Shown here one piece after another: positions 53,608-63,597 of a stretch of DNA of 64,000 nucleotides. The notes beneath the pieces were generated by a model, which saw only the letters and a program-made list of their open reading frames with translations, searched no databases and had not been told where the DNA came from. The stretch is from JAXMEB01 sp046348545 (GTDB lineage Bacteria; Pseudomonadota; Gammaproteobacteria; Berkiellales; Berkiellaceae), in assembly GCA_046348545.1 (NCBI GenBank), contig JAXMEB010000004.1, forward strand, positions 186,001 through 250,000, in the 5' to 3' direction. The number at the start of each line of letters is the position of its first letter. The first letter of the stretch is position 1. The position numbers and the translations under genes were made by a program.

Positions 53608-54717
53608 TTAGTCCCAACTGAGCGTTCCGCCCGTTTGGTACTCAATCACTCTGGTTTCAAAGAAATTCTTCTCCTTTTTGAGATCGAGCATTTCACTCAT
53701 CCAAGGGAAAGGATTAGTGGCGCCGGGGTACATTTCTTCTAAACCGATTTGAGCGCAGCGGCGGTTGGCGATAAACTCTAAATACTCTTTAAAGAGTCCA
53801 GCGTTGAGGCCTAAGACGCCTCGGGGCATGGTGTCAATAGCATATTCATATTCAAGATCAACGCCGCTCTTAATCAATTCACGTATTTCAGCTTGAAAAG
53901 CCTTGGACCATAGGTGAGGATTTTCAAGTTTGATTTGATTGATCACATCAATACCAAAATTAAGATGCATCGATTCATCGCGTAAAATGTATTGAAGCTG
54001 CTCTGCAGTACCGATCATCTTATTGCGGCGACCTAATGAGAAGATTTGCACAAAGCCAACGTAGAAGAAAATACCTTCGAAGACAACGTAAAATGCAATC
54101 AAGTCACGTAGTAATCGTTGATCCGCTTCAGGGGTACCGGTTTTGAAAGTTGGGTCACCCAGACTTTGGGTAAAGGGTAGGGCCCAAGCTGCCTTTTTAG
54201 CCACAGCAGGGACTTCACGATACATATTAAAGACCCGAGACTCATCCATACTGAGACTTTGAATAATATGCTGATAAGCATGAGTATGCAGTGCTTCTTC
54301 GAATGCTTGACGCAGTAAATACTGGCGACATTCTGGGTTAGTGATATGCCGATAGACCGCTAAAACGAGGTTATTGGCAACCAAGGAATCTGCGGTTGCA
54401 AAAAAGCCCAAGGTTCTTTCAACAATGATACGCTCATCTTCGGTGAGGCCGTCTAGACTTTTCCAGAGGGCGACATCAGCGGACATGTTGATTTCATTCG
54501 GCATCCAATGGTTTGCACAGGCCGTGAGGTATTTCTCCCAAGCCCATTCGTATTTAAAGGGTACCAACTGATTGAGATCGGCTCTACAATTGATAATCTT
54601 CTTATCATCCACACGGATCCGAGCAGCCCCCATTTCGAGATCTTCAAATCCTGTGATACCACCGCTGGTGGGAGCGGTGGCTACCTGGCTTGCAGGATAG
54701 GTTGGGGTATTCGCCAT
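53608..54717 (-). CDS. nrdB: Class Ia ribonucleoside-diphosphate reductase, beta subunit
   Basis: The 369-aa R2 protein holds the diiron centre and tyrosyl radical used by NrdA. Iron ligands are visible in FATADSLVANN (Asp/Glu helix), EEALHTHAYQHI, and RDESMHLNFG. The tail YQTGGTLSWD is the peptide that docks into NrdA. It is 28 bases after nrdA in the same operon, with GGAG before the ATG. A diverged relic of the same 3' end lies at 42276. Confidence 0.95.
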   Translation of the reverse strand: MANTPTYPASQVATAPTSGGITGFEDLEMGAARIRVDDKKIINCRADLNQLVPFKYEWAWEKYLTACANHWMPNEINMSADVALWKSLDGLTEDERIIVERTLGFFATADSLVANNLVLAVYRHITNPECRQYLLRQAFEEALHTHAYQHIIQSLSMDESRVFNMYREVPAVAKKAAWALPFTQSLGDPTFKTGTPEADQRLLRDLIAFYVVFEGIFFYVGFVQIFSLGRRNKMIGTAEQLQYILRDESMHLNFGIDVINQIKLENPHLWSKAFQAEIRELIKSGVDLEYEYAIDTMPRGVLGLNAGLFKEYLEFIANRRCAQIGLEEMYPGATNPFPWMSEMLDLKKEKNFFETRVIEYQTGGTLSWD

Positions 54718-54745
54718 ATTGTTTTCTCCTATATCCTAAAATTCG

Positions 54746-57598
54746 TTATTGGCACGCTTCACATTCTGGATTGTCAATTGCGCATGCTTTGATTTCAGGC
54801 TCTGGCCCTTCAACGGCAACAGCATTGAGACGACTCCGCGAAATCGTTGATTTTTCGGCATCTGATGCACCCAAACTACGGCAATAGTAGGTCGTCTTGA
54901 GGCCTTTAATCCAGGCGAGTTGATAAACTGCATCAATCTTCTTCCCAGAGGGTTTGTCAATATAGATATTCAGTGATTGGCTTTGATCTATCCACTTGGT
55001 GCGACGACTTGCCGCTTCGATTAGCCAGGCTGCATCAATTTCAAAAGATGTCGCATACTTCTGCTTTAAAGCATGGGGTATCCGATCAATGTGTTGCAGG
55101 CTACCATTGAAATATTTCAAATCATTGACCATGACGGTATCCCAGAGGTTCAGTGCTTTGAGATCGGCGACCAGATAGGGATTCACGATGGTAAACTCGC
55201 CAGACAAGTTAGACTTAACATATAAATTTTGATAAGTCGGTTCAATGGATTGCACAACACCACAAATATTGGAGATGGTTGCTGTGGGGGCTATCGCCAT
55301 GATATTGGAATTGCGAACGCCGACGGTCATGACGCGACGGCGTAATGTGTCCCAATCAAGTCGTTTCGTGCGATCCATCTCTAAATAGGGGCCACGAGTT
55401 TTAGCTAGGATTTCGATAGAGTCAATAGGCAGAATGCCTTTGCTCCAGAGTGATCCTTCATATGTAGAGTACACTCCACGTTCTTCTGCGAGCATGGTTG
55501 AAGCTTCAATCGCGTAGTAGCTGATCATTTCCATAGATTCATCAGCAAACTCAATCGCTTCTTTAGAAGCATAGGGCACATTCATTTGATACAAGGCATC
55601 CTGAAAGCCCATTACACCTAGACCAACGGGGCGGTGTCGCAAGTTCGAGCGACGTGCTTGAATGACCGAGTAGTAGTTAATATCAATCACGTTATCGAGC
55701 ATTCGAACCGCTGTGTGGATGGTCTTACGGAGCTTTTCGACATCAAGACCATTTGCTGTGATATGTGCTGCTAAATTGATACTACCTAAGTTACATACTG
55801 CAATCTCATCAATAGAGGTATTGAGTGTGATTTCGGTGCATAGATTAGAACTATGGATCACGCCAGCATGTTGTTGGGGTGAGCGTAGGTTACAAGGATC
55901 TTTAAAAGTGATCCAAGGGTGGCCTGTTTCGAAAATCAACCCAAGCATTTTGCGCCATAATCCGACAGCGGAGATGACTTTATAATTTTTGATTTTGCCG
56001 GTTTTAGCTTTTCTTTCATATTCAAGATAGGCTTCATCAAATGCCTCCCCATAAAGATCATGAAGGCCAGGCACATCATCTGGGGAGAATAAAGTCCATT
56101 CTTGATTATGGGCTACCCGTTTCATGAATAAATCAGGAACCCAATTTGCGGTATTCATATCGTGTGTACGGCGTCTATCGTCACCTGTATTTTTGCGCAG
56201 CTCAACGAATTCTTCGATATCCAGATGCCATGTTTCAAGATAAGCACAGAGTGCCCCTTTGCGTTTTCCACCTTGGTTGACCGCAACAGCTGTGTCATTC
56301 GCTACTTTTAAGAATGGGACCACACCTTGAGATTTGCCGTTAGTCCCTTTGATATGCGCATTCATGGCACGGACACTGGTCCAATCGTTGCCTAGACCAC
56401 CAGCAAATTTGGAAAGTAGCGCGTTGTCTTTTATCGCGTTATAAATGCCTGCTAAATCATCAGGCACTGTTGTTAAATAACAACTTGAGAGTTGAGGGCG
56501 GGTGGTCCCTGAATTAAACAGAGTTGGCGTTGAACTCATGTAATCAAAACTAGATAACAGATGATAAAATTCAATGGCAGTCTCATTTTTTTGAGGCTCA
56601 TTAAGTGAAAGCCCCATGGCCACACGCATAAAGAAAATTTGTGGCAGCTCAAAACGTACGCCGTTGTGGTGCAGGAAGTAACGATCGTATAGGGTTTGAA
56701 GTCCTAGATAAGTAAATTGCTTATCGCGATCAAGGACCAGGGCTGCGCTTAATTTGTCTAAATCAAATCCATTTAAGTCAGGAGACAGTAATTCTAGCTC
56801 AATACCTCGCTGGATAAAGGTTTTTAGCGCCGTCGCATAAATCGCTTGTTTTTCTTCAAGCGTGTTGGGAACAGGTAAAGCCAAATAGCTTAAAGCTTCG
56901 TTGTGCAGATCATTTAGGAGCAACCGAGCAGCCACATACGAATAAGCGGGTTCGAACTCAATTTTGGTTCGAGCGCTCATAATTAATGCTTTACGTACGT
57001 CGGATAGTTTGATCCCATTGAATAAGTTTTTCAGAGTTTCTGCAACAATCTCTTCCGCTGAAACCTCTTCTAGATCTTGGCAAGCATCCGTCACGGTTGC
57101 GAGTAATTGACGCTCATCGAGTGAAACTTGAGTTCCATTATCAAGGGTGACCATCAAACCAGTTGATGATGTTCCTTCCGCAGTTTGTACATACGCTTCT
57201 CTTTCTTGTCGACGCTCTTCACGATAGAGAATATAGGTTCTCGCCACCTTGTGGAGTTCTTTACGCATCAAGGCTAATTCGACTTGATCTTGGATTTCTT
57301 CAACTCGAACAATACCGCCAGCATGGAGGTAACGTGATAAAGCTTTTTCAACATGATTTGCTAATTCATCCACGATTTCATGGACGCGTCTTGAGGCTGC
57401 GGCATTGCCGCCTTCTACGGCCAAGTAAGCCTTTGTAATCGCGACTTTAACTTTACTTTCATCGAACGGGATAATTGTTCTGTTGTCGCGGCGCATCACA
57501 TACAACTTGCCAGGCTCTAACATCGGAGTATTCAGTGGACCAGATTCTTGAGGAATAGGTGATATTTGTGTTTCGGCAGGGGATGTATCGGTAAACAT
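54746..57598 (-). CDS. nrdA: Class Ia ribonucleoside-diphosphate reductase, alpha subunit
   Basis: Reduces ribonucleoside diphosphates to deoxyribonucleotides. About 950 aa from ATG 57598 (GGAG upstream); the frame also extends five codons to a TTG. It has an N-terminal ATP-cone (about 25-115) and a second, degenerate cone (about 160-250), as in Pseudomonas-type NrdA. The core follows with SSCYLTTVPDDL (redox Cys), NLCTEITLNTS (catalytic Cys and Asn), GVMGFQDALY, and the thioredoxin-reducible tail CEACQ. Longer than the E. coli enzyme (761 aa) because of the extra N-terminal cone. Confidence 0.96.
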   Translation of the reverse strand: MFTDTSPAETQISPIPQESGPLNTPMLEPGKLYVMRRDNRTIIPFDESKVKVAITKAYLAVEGGNAAASRRVHEIVDELANHVEKALSRYLHAGGIVRVEEIQDQVELALMRKELHKVARTYILYREERRQEREAYVQTAEGTSSTGLMVTLDNGTQVSLDERQLLATVTDACQDLEEVSAEEIVAETLKNLFNGIKLSDVRKALIMSARTKIEFEPAYSYVAARLLLNDLHNEALSYLALPVPNTLEEKQAIYATALKTFIQRGIELELLSPDLNGFDLDKLSAALVLDRDKQFTYLGLQTLYDRYFLHHNGVRFELPQIFFMRVAMGLSLNEPQKNETAIEFYHLLSSFDYMSSTPTLFNSGTTRPQLSSCYLTTVPDDLAGIYNAIKDNALLSKFAGGLGNDWTSVRAMNAHIKGTNGKSQGVVPFLKVANDTAVAVNQGGKRKGALCAYLETWHLDIEEFVELRKNTGDDRRRTHDMNTANWVPDLFMKRVAHNQEWTLFSPDDVPGLHDLYGEAFDEAYLEYERKAKTGKIKNYKVISAVGLWRKMLGLIFETGHPWITFKDPCNLRSPQQHAGVIHSSNLCTEITLNTSIDEIAVCNLGSINLAAHITANGLDVEKLRKTIHTAVRMLDNVIDINYYSVIQARRSNLRHRPVGLGVMGFQDALYQMNVPYASKEAIEFADESMEMISYYAIEASTMLAEERGVYSTYEGSLWSKGILPIDSIEILAKTRGPYLEMDRTKRLDWDTLRRRVMTVGVRNSNIMAIAPTATISNICGVVQSIEPTYQNLYVKSNLSGEFTIVNPYLVADLKALNLWDTVMVNDLKYFNGSLQHIDRIPHALKQKYATSFEIDAAWLIEAASRRTKWIDQSQSLNIYIDKPSGKKIDAVYQLAWIKGLKTTYYCRSLGASDAEKSTISRSRLNAVAVEGPEPEIKACAIDNPECEACQ

Positions 57599-57740
57599 GG
57601 TTTCTCCAGGCAAAAAGATCTCGTTGGCTTGAGGCCAAAAGTTAAGTTAAGGAAATCACCCAAGAACGACAACATGCTGGGAAGAAAGCCTACATCTGAC
57701 TTTAGAACCCCAACATATAGGTACGACAAAAGCTCTTAAC

Positions 57741-57772
57741 TACAAGATAGTGCGGTTTGATTCGAATTGCAA
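57741..57772 (-). promoter_or_regulatory. Promoter of nrdAB with possible NrdR-like box
   Basis: Minus strand TTGCAA (57767-57772), 17 bases, TATCTT (57744-57749). The -10 overlaps GCACTATCTTGTAGT, which has partial resemblance to the NrdR box (CACTATATNTTGTG-like). A single, weak box is seen, so repression by NrdR is only a suggestion. Confidence 0.4.
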
Positions 57773-57811
57773 GTGGAGAACTTGGGAGTATGCTGTGGAC
57801 AAACTGGGAAT

Positions 57812-57845
57812 AAAAAAAAGTCTTACCGCTCAGTTGCGGTAAGAC
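57812..57845 (-). terminator. Terminator of the TetR gene
   Basis: A 10-bp perfect stem GTCTTACCGC/GCGGTAAGAC with a six-base loop, followed on the minus strand by eight T. It lies 12 bases after the TetR stop. Confidence 0.93.
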
Positions 57846-57856
57846 CAATGATTTCG

Positions 57857-58420
57857 TTAAACGGTCTCAAGCCATTGGTTGAGGAACTCATTCTGACGAT
57901 TAATGAAGCTTGGATCTCTGAAGGTCAATGTGATCAAGCTGATACCTTGAAGACTAGCAACTAAATTAAGAGCTAACTTCTTGGCATCGGGTTCAGGACG
58001 GCCTAAAGCTATGAATTGAGTTTCACACCAGTTCAACACATCTTGCATGAGTCCAGAAGCAGCTTCACCGATATTACCACCTTGTTTGCCAAGTTCTTGG
58101 CAAAGGCTTCCTAAAGAGTCACCAAACTGAGCAGCTTCTTCAGCTAATGTTAGAGCATGATTGATAAAGGCTTGTAAACGAGTCTTTACATTATCACTCT
58201 CATTCCACTGACTAAACAGGCTTTGAACTGAACGCTTGCGGCGATCAATCACGGCCAGAATGATAGAGTCTTTTGATTTAAAGTAGTAATAAACGTTCCC
58301 AAGGGGAACTTCTGCCAAAGCAGCGATATTTGCTAAGGTTGTGTTGCTCACACCTTGTTGGTGAAAGAGTTGATCAGCCGCTTCTACGAGTCGGGTGCGT
58401 TTATCGTTACGTCTAGCCAT
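57857..58420 (-). CDS. TetR-family transcriptional regulator
   Basis: A 187-aa repressor. The N-terminal helix-turn-helix is typical (TRLVEAADQLFHQQGVSNTTLANIAALAEVPLGNVYYYFKSKD) and the ligand-binding domain resembles the TetR_C group found with AcrR-like and NemR-like proteins. It is divergent from metE, with 358 bases between them. Regulation of metE or of a distant gene cannot be told from sequence. Confidence 0.9.
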   Translation of the reverse strand: MARRNDKRTRLVEAADQLFHQQGVSNTTLANIAALAEVPLGNVYYYFKSKDSIILAVIDRRKRSVQSLFSQWNESDNVKTRLQAFINHALTLAEEAAQFGDSLGSLCQELGKQGGNIGEAASGLMQDVLNWCETQFIALGRPEPDAKKLALNLVASLQGISLITLTFRDPSFINRQNEFLNQWLETV

Positions 58421-58591
58421 GTTAAATCCTATCTATCTGTAAATTAACGAAATTTTTATAAGCCAGGCTAATAAAAATCGTTAGCTCGCTAAATATGTAA
58501 GGGGGCATTATACAGGAGTCTAAATAGAGTTCAATATGTAACTGAAAAAATTTTGCAGCTTGTCAATAAAGAGCGGATGAGTGGGCGTTTA

Positions 58592-58645
58592 GACAAGGCG
58601 AACCGCATTCCTAAGGATAGGCCGCGGGTGCTGGCTTGCCTTGTC
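58592..58645 (+). promoter_or_regulatory. Inverted-repeat leader upstream of metE, possible attenuator or riboswitch-like structure
   Basis: GACAAGGC (58592-58599) pairs with GCCTTGTC (58638-58645) around a GC-rich 38-base loop containing AACCGCATTC and GGCCGCGGGTGC, which can pair further. It begins about 190 bases before the metE start in an otherwise AT-rich spacer. It fits no cobalamin, SAM or SAH riboswitch consensus that I can recognise. It could also be a dispersed repeat. Confidence 0.35.
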
Positions 58646-58778
58646 GTTGTCTGAGTGAGTGCATATACAAGAAATTTGGGGCGACATAATATTCGATTGT
58701 AGGTTGAATACCTTTGTTTAATTGTGGGTAGATAGAACGTTTTATAACTTTTGATGTAGTCATAGGGAGAATCGAGAG

Positions 58779-61097
58779 ATGACAAAAGCCCACTGTTTAG
58801 GATTTCCAAGAATTGGACGTGACCGCGAAACGAAAAAAGCGGTAGAGGCTTATTGGCGTGGAGAGATCAATGCGAGCTCGCTCTTTGAACACGGGCAGGC
58901 GGTCCGGATGGAAGCTTGGGAGATTCAAAAGGCAGCGGGTCTTGATTATGTCACCGTTGGTGATTTTTCTTGGTACGATCATGTCCTAGACACTGCGTTA
59001 ATGTTGGGAGTGATCCCAGAGCGGTTCGGTGTTAAAGATAAAGCGGATGAATTGGACACTTTCTTCAGAATGGCGAGAGGCCGTGCACCAACCGGTCAAG
59101 ATGCCCCCGCATTAGAGATGACTAAATGGTTTGATACGAATTACCATTATATGGTTCCAGAACTCACGGCGAATCAAAGTTTTTCTCTTTTTTCAGAGAA
59201 ACTATTTAGAGAAATTGAAGAAGCTATTGTAGCAGGTTATACACCGAAGCCTGTTTTATTGGGACCATTATCATTTTTATGGCTTTCAAAAGCAAAAGAA
59301 TCTAAATTCAACAAATTGTCGCTATTAGAATCATTATTACCGGTCTACGGAGAGATTTTAAAGCATCTAAATCAACAAAAGGTTGAATGGTTGCAAATTG
59401 ATGAGCCTATTTTGGCGCTTGATTTACCACAGGCCTGGAAGGACGCTTTTGAGTCTACTTATTCAAAGCTCAGAGGTGAACCCTTAAAATTAATGCTGAC
59501 AACCTATTTTGGTGCATTAGAGAGTAATACACAATTAGCTTGCCGCTTACCAACAGCAGGATTACATATTGATTTGGTTCGTGCGCCTAAGCAGCTTACA
59601 ACCGTTTTGGATCAACTGCCAGCTTATAAAGTACTGTCAGTTGGTATTGTTAATGGGCGTAATATCTGGCGCACTGATCTCAGTGAAGCTTATGATAATT
59701 TGAAAGCGATCAAAGACCGTATTGGTGACAGATTATGGATTGGTAGCAGTTGTTCTTTATTGCATTCGCCTGTGGATTTAAATTCCGAGAAAAAGCTTGA
59801 TAATGAAATTAAAAATTGGCTCGCTTTCGCGGCACAGAAAGTAGAAGAAATTGGCACACTTACCAAAGCAATTCAAAAGGATAAATTTGAATATGCAGAT
59901 GTGTTTGAAGCGAGCGACCAGGCTCAAAAGAGTCGTGCCACTTCGCTTCGAATTCATAATCCGGCCGTAAAGTCCCGAATGGCTACGATAACACCAAGTC
60001 TTTTTAATCGAGCAGCACCTTTTGAAGTTCGTGCTGATATTCAAAAACGAACATTTGATTTACCGCTTTTTCCAACTACGAGCATTGGCTCTTTCCCACA
60101 AACAACTGATGTGCGCGCCTTAAGACGCGATTTAAAAGCAGGTAAAATTTCCAAAATAGAATATGAGGCAAGCATTAAGGCTGAAATTAAAAAAACAGTT
60201 CAACTTCAAGAAGAGATTGGACTTGATGTCTTGGTTCATGGTGAATCTGAACGAAATGATATGGTGGAATATTTTGGCGAACAATTAGCAGGGTTTGCAT
60301 TCACTGAAATGGGGTGGGTTCAAAGTTATGGGTCGCGTTGCGTGAAGCCGCCCATTATTTATGGTGATGTTTCAAGACCACAGTCTATGACAGTGGCCTG
60401 GAGCAAATATGCTCAATCACTCACTATGAGCCCTATGAAAGGAATGCTGACTGGCCCTGTGACGATATTGTGCTGGTCCTTTGTGCGCGATGATCAGCCT
60501 AAACAGCAAACGGCAATGCAAATTGCATTGGCATTGAGAGATGAAATCTTAGATCTTGAGGAAAATGGCATTAAGATTATTCAGCTCGATGAGCCTGCTT
60601 TCAGAGAAGGGTTGCCCCTTCGTGAAAAAGATTGGCCTCAATACTTAGAGTGGGCTGTTAACGCATTTAAATTATCGGTTGCAGGTGTTGAGAATAGCAC
60701 CCAGATCCACACACATATGTGCTATTCAGAATTCAATGATGTGATTGAATCGATTGCCGCTATGGATGCAGATGTCATTACCATTGAAACTTCGCGTTCA
60801 CAGATGGAGCTCTTAGAAGCATTTGAAGCTTTTTCATATCCAAATGAGATTGGTCCGGGTGTCTATGATATCCACTCACCTAGGGTCCCAACTCTAGACG
60901 ATATGATTCACTTGCTAGAAAAGGCTTCAAAATATATTCCAGCTAATCGACTTTGGGTGAATCCTGATTGTGGTCTTAAAACAAGAGATTGGCCTGAAAC
61001 GCAAGCTGCTTTAAAAAACATGGTGAAAGCAGCTAGTATATTGCGCGATAAATTCAAACAAAATGATAATCTTAAAGCAAAAGAGGGCGTCATATAA
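58779..61097 (+). CDS. metE: Cobalamin-independent methionine synthase
   Basis: Transfers a methyl group from 5-methyltetrahydropteroyl-triglutamate to homocysteine, the last step of methionine synthesis, with zinc. The 772-aa length is normal. The N-terminal domain begins LGFPRIGRDRETKKAVEAYW. The C-terminal catalytic domain (about 425-760) has FPTTSIGSFPQT, HGESERNDMVEYFGE, IHTHMCYSEF (zinc His and Cys) and NPDCGLKTR (zinc Cys). The stop overlaps the next start as TAATG, so the downstream methyltransferase is translationally coupled. Confidence 0.96.
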   Translation: MTKAHCLGFPRIGRDRETKKAVEAYWRGEINASSLFEHGQAVRMEAWEIQKAAGLDYVTVGDFSWYDHVLDTALMLGVIPERFGVKDKADELDTFFRMARGRAPTGQDAPALEMTKWFDTNYHYMVPELTANQSFSLFSEKLFREIEEAIVAGYTPKPVLLGPLSFLWLSKAKESKFNKLSLLESLLPVYGEILKHLNQQKVEWLQIDEPILALDLPQAWKDAFESTYSKLRGEPLKLMLTTYFGALESNTQLACRLPTAGLHIDLVRAPKQLTTVLDQLPAYKVLSVGIVNGRNIWRTDLSEAYDNLKAIKDRIGDRLWIGSSCSLLHSPVDLNSEKKLDNEIKNWLAFAAQKVEEIGTLTKAIQKDKFEYADVFEASDQAQKSRATSLRIHNPAVKSRMATITPSLFNRAAPFEVRADIQKRTFDLPLFPTTSIGSFPQTTDVRALRRDLKAGKISKIEYEASIKAEIKKTVQLQEEIGLDVLVHGESERNDMVEYFGEQLAGFAFTEMGWVQSYGSRCVKPPIIYGDVSRPQSMTVAWSKYAQSLTMSPMKGMLTGPVTILCWSFVRDDQPKQQTAMQIALALRDEILDLEENGIKIIQLDEPAFREGLPLREKDWPQYLEWAVNAFKLSVAGVENSTQIHTHMCYSEFNDVIESIAAMDADVITIETSRSQMELLEAFEAFSYPNEIGPGVYDIHSPRVPTLDDMIHLLEKASKYIPANRLWVNPDCGLKTRDWPETQAALKNMVKAASILRDKFKQNDNLKAKEGVI

Positions 61098-61789
61098 TGG
61101 AGGGCGGGATGACTTATTTAACATCATTAGGCTATGGCGTAGAAGACTATATTATGATGTTCGATCTCACAGAGGTGGAACTCGATCGATCTATTCTAGA
61201 TTGTCATCCTGGCGTGAGCATTTTTACAGAAGAAATGGATTTAAGTCGCCACAATGTGGTGGCGACCGATCCACTGTATCAGCAGCCTGTTGAAGTGATT
61301 CGACAGGTTGTGCTGAAAGCTCAAGCTCAATTGATTGAGGAGGTTGAGCAACACGGTGAACGTTATCATTATAGCGTGAGTGAGTTGAAGGAAAAATTGG
61401 AACAAAGACTAGTTAGAATCGAACGGTTTTTGAGTGATTTGCCTAAGGGCATGGCAGAGGGACGTTATCATACTGATGCGCTTCCCAATTTAAAATCATT
61501 TCAGAAAGAGCATTTTGACTTAGCGTTAGTGCATCATCATTTATTTTCAGAAAATCAAAGCTTATCATTTCATCTTCAAAGTATTGAAGAGCTTAGCCGT
61601 GTTGCTAATGAAGTCCGTATATTTCCATTGGTCGGACCCAATGGCGAATTATCTCAATTCGTTGGAGAGATCGTTGCTACATTGCAATTAAAAGGCTTAG
61701 GCGCTGAATTACGCGGCGTTCCCTTCCATTTTCAAAAGAAGGGCAACGCGATGCTTCGAGTTTGGAATCAGCGGTGTACAGTTAAGTAG
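61097..61789 (+). CDS. SAM-dependent methyltransferase-like protein coupled to metE
   Basis: A 230-aa protein starting one base inside the metE stop codon (TAATG). It resembles a class I methyltransferase family in which motif I is normally DCxxGPxSF and is followed by CDPIYQ; here the corresponding parts are DCHPGVSIFTEEM and ATDPLYQQ, then ALPNLKSFQKEHFDLALVHHHLF and a C-terminal EVRIFPLVGPNGE. The substrate is unknown. Coupling to metE suggests that it uses methionine-derived S-adenosylmethionine or is co-regulated with methionine supply. It is convergent with the next gene, eight bases apart. Confidence 0.75.
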   Translation: MEGGMTYLTSLGYGVEDYIMMFDLTEVELDRSILDCHPGVSIFTEEMDLSRHNVVATDPLYQQPVEVIRQVVLKAQAQLIEEVEQHGERYHYSVSELKEKLEQRLVRIERFLSDLPKGMAEGRYHTDALPNLKSFQKEHFDLALVHHHLFSENQSLSFHLQSIEELSRVANEVRIFPLVGPNGELSQFVGEIVATLQLKGLGAELRGVPFHFQKKGNAMLRVWNQRCTVK

Positions 61790-61796
61790 TATATTT

Positions 61797-63482
61797 TTAA
61801 CGTTTATGATTTTTTGCTTTCTTTTTTTCCTTTGCTGTGGTGTTCGCGTTTGAAACAGCGAGACTGGGGGGAAGTTCTGGTGAAATGCAGGGCTCTATTT
61901 GAGAAGGATATTCAGCAGGCCAGATTTTGGGTAATGTCAGATTGCATTGCTCAAGAAAATCGCGCATGCAATGAACAATCCTTTGTGGAACAGGTTGGCC
62001 TTTACGCCCGTCACGATAAGCATGGATGCTATCTTTAAGACTACCTTTCTCTCCTGGATCTCCGAGTAGGTGTGCTTTAGGGATGTGTAATTTAATCCCC
62101 TTACTGCCTGAGAAAGTCGTGCCCCCAAGTGCTGAAATCAGATGTGAGAGTGCGCGAAAATGAACTGGTCCATTTGAAAAAATAGCGTCTAAAGTCTCTT
62201 TATGATGCACTAGTTTTAGAGCCCAAGGGTGTGAGCTTGGTTGAACTTGTGATGAAGATTTTTCGCTAGGCTTTTTCTTAGGATAGATTTGTTCAAATAA
62301 AGGGGTTTCATTTGATAAATTCTCTTCTGAGTAAATGATCTCGCTTTCACATTCAGAATTGCTGCTAGATTCAAGGTTTAAAAGCTCCAGAGTGTTCTCT
62401 AGTTTGGTGCTGAGTGCTGTGCCTTCGGGTGGTGTATCAACAAATGGTTCAGCCGTAGGACAGGGGATCGTTATCTCGATGACTTGAGGCCTTGAATCCC
62501 AATCTCGCTTTGATTCTATAATACGAGGCAGTAGTGATGATGCTTCATTCGAAAGTGATGCAAATAGTTCGAATAAATTCATCAATTTTCTGATTTCATT
62601 CGTTCTCTTTTCAAAAGAGAATATATTATTTAGTAATTTTCCAGAAAAAGCTTCTAGCATCCCTCGACAAAGGGTGAACTCACTGATAAGCGTATGGGCT
62701 CGATTAACGAGTTCATTTTCAAAATCTTCTAAAGACTCTATCATACTGTGTAACTGAGAAATCGGTGGATCATATTTTTCAGCTGAGCGTTCTAATTCAC
62801 TAATTTCAACATACAAAGAGTCTCCAGAGCTGATGCTAATAGCAATGTAGGGTCGAATGAATTTGGATTCTGGGCTGATGTGAGGCTCTAGAATATCAAG
62901 TATTTTTTCGTAAAAAACAGCCATTCTTCTTCCGATCTGCGTAAGAACGACTTTTGTGCCAGATTTTTCTTCATGATTTTTAATCATGTAGATTTGATTA
63001 ATCCATAATAAAAAATGGCCGTAAATTAAATCTAAATCATGATAAGATATTCTATCTTTCTGACACCCGAGTTCTGCTAACCGAGCCATTTCTTCGAAAA
63101 TAGAGGCTCTCTTAGAGGATAAATTTGAAACCAAGTTTACGTTTTGTTTTGAAAACGGCATACTTTTAGCGTCATTAATATGGTTGACATAATATGTGTA
63201 TGCGTTTACGACATTCAGCAAAACAAAAGGTGAGGGAGGGATTTTAGTTTCAACAGTTGCAATAATTGAATCAAGTCCACGCGATCCACCTTGATAAAAC
63301 TGCCTAAATTTTAGGAAAATATCATGAAAAATTTTCAGTGCAGGGATGGGGGAGTCGTAGCGAACCGGCATCGCTTTTTCAAGGGCAAGTGCTGCAAGAA
63401 TAGTTTGGTTGTAAAATTGATCCTCTTGAAGTTTGCTGTAGGCGGGTTCAAATCGATTTGATAATTTTTTAGTACCATGCAT
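61797..63482 (-). CDS. Large hypothetical protein, 561 aa, with HicA-like C-terminal region
   Basis: Not recognised as a whole. Residues 1-340 are helical without membrane segments; about 345-425 is an acidic, Ser/Glu-rich linker. Residues about 430-520 (HFRALSHLISALGGTTFSGSKGIKLHIPKAH and a following HAYRDGRKGQPVPQRI) recall the small dsRNA-binding fold of HicA-type toxins, where a GSH/K loop precedes a beta-strand with His. The tail ends KEKKKAKNHKR. This size and tail are usual among type IV effector candidates, but there is no proof of secretion, and the HicA resemblance is weak. Confidence 0.55.
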   Translation of the reverse strand: MHGTKKLSNRFEPAYSKLQEDQFYNQTILAALALEKAMPVRYDSPIPALKIFHDIFLKFRQFYQGGSRGLDSIIATVETKIPPSPFVLLNVVNAYTYYVNHINDAKSMPFSKQNVNLVSNLSSKRASIFEEMARLAELGCQKDRISYHDLDLIYGHFLLWINQIYMIKNHEEKSGTKVVLTQIGRRMAVFYEKILDILEPHISPESKFIRPYIAISISSGDSLYVEISELERSAEKYDPPISQLHSMIESLEDFENELVNRAHTLISEFTLCRGMLEAFSGKLLNNIFSFEKRTNEIRKLMNLFELFASLSNEASSLLPRIIESKRDWDSRPQVIEITIPCPTAEPFVDTPPEGTALSTKLENTLELLNLESSSNSECESEIIYSEENLSNETPLFEQIYPKKKPSEKSSSQVQPSSHPWALKLVHHKETLDAIFSNGPVHFRALSHLISALGGTTFSGSKGIKLHIPKAHLLGDPGEKGSLKDSIHAYRDGRKGQPVPQRIVHCMRDFLEQCNLTLPKIWPAEYPSQIEPCISPELPPSLAVSNANTTAKEKKKAKNHKR

Positions 63483-63597
63483 GTGAAGTTAACTTAACAA
63501 CTATAAAATGGCAAAAAGCATACCTCTAAAAGCGCTGAATGTAAAATTAACGGTGGTAGAGAGAGATTGGGGGCAATAGGCCCCCTTTCGAAAACGA

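Noticed and set aside
53608..57598. Several long frames on the opposite strand of nrdA and nrdB
   Set aside because: They are shadows of a strongly conserved coding strand and have neither start signals nor recognisable domains.
63569..63585. GGGGGC/GCCCCC hairpin between the 561-aa gene and the TA element
   Set aside because: No run of T follows on either strand, so it is not a convincing terminator. It may have served sodB before the element was inserted.
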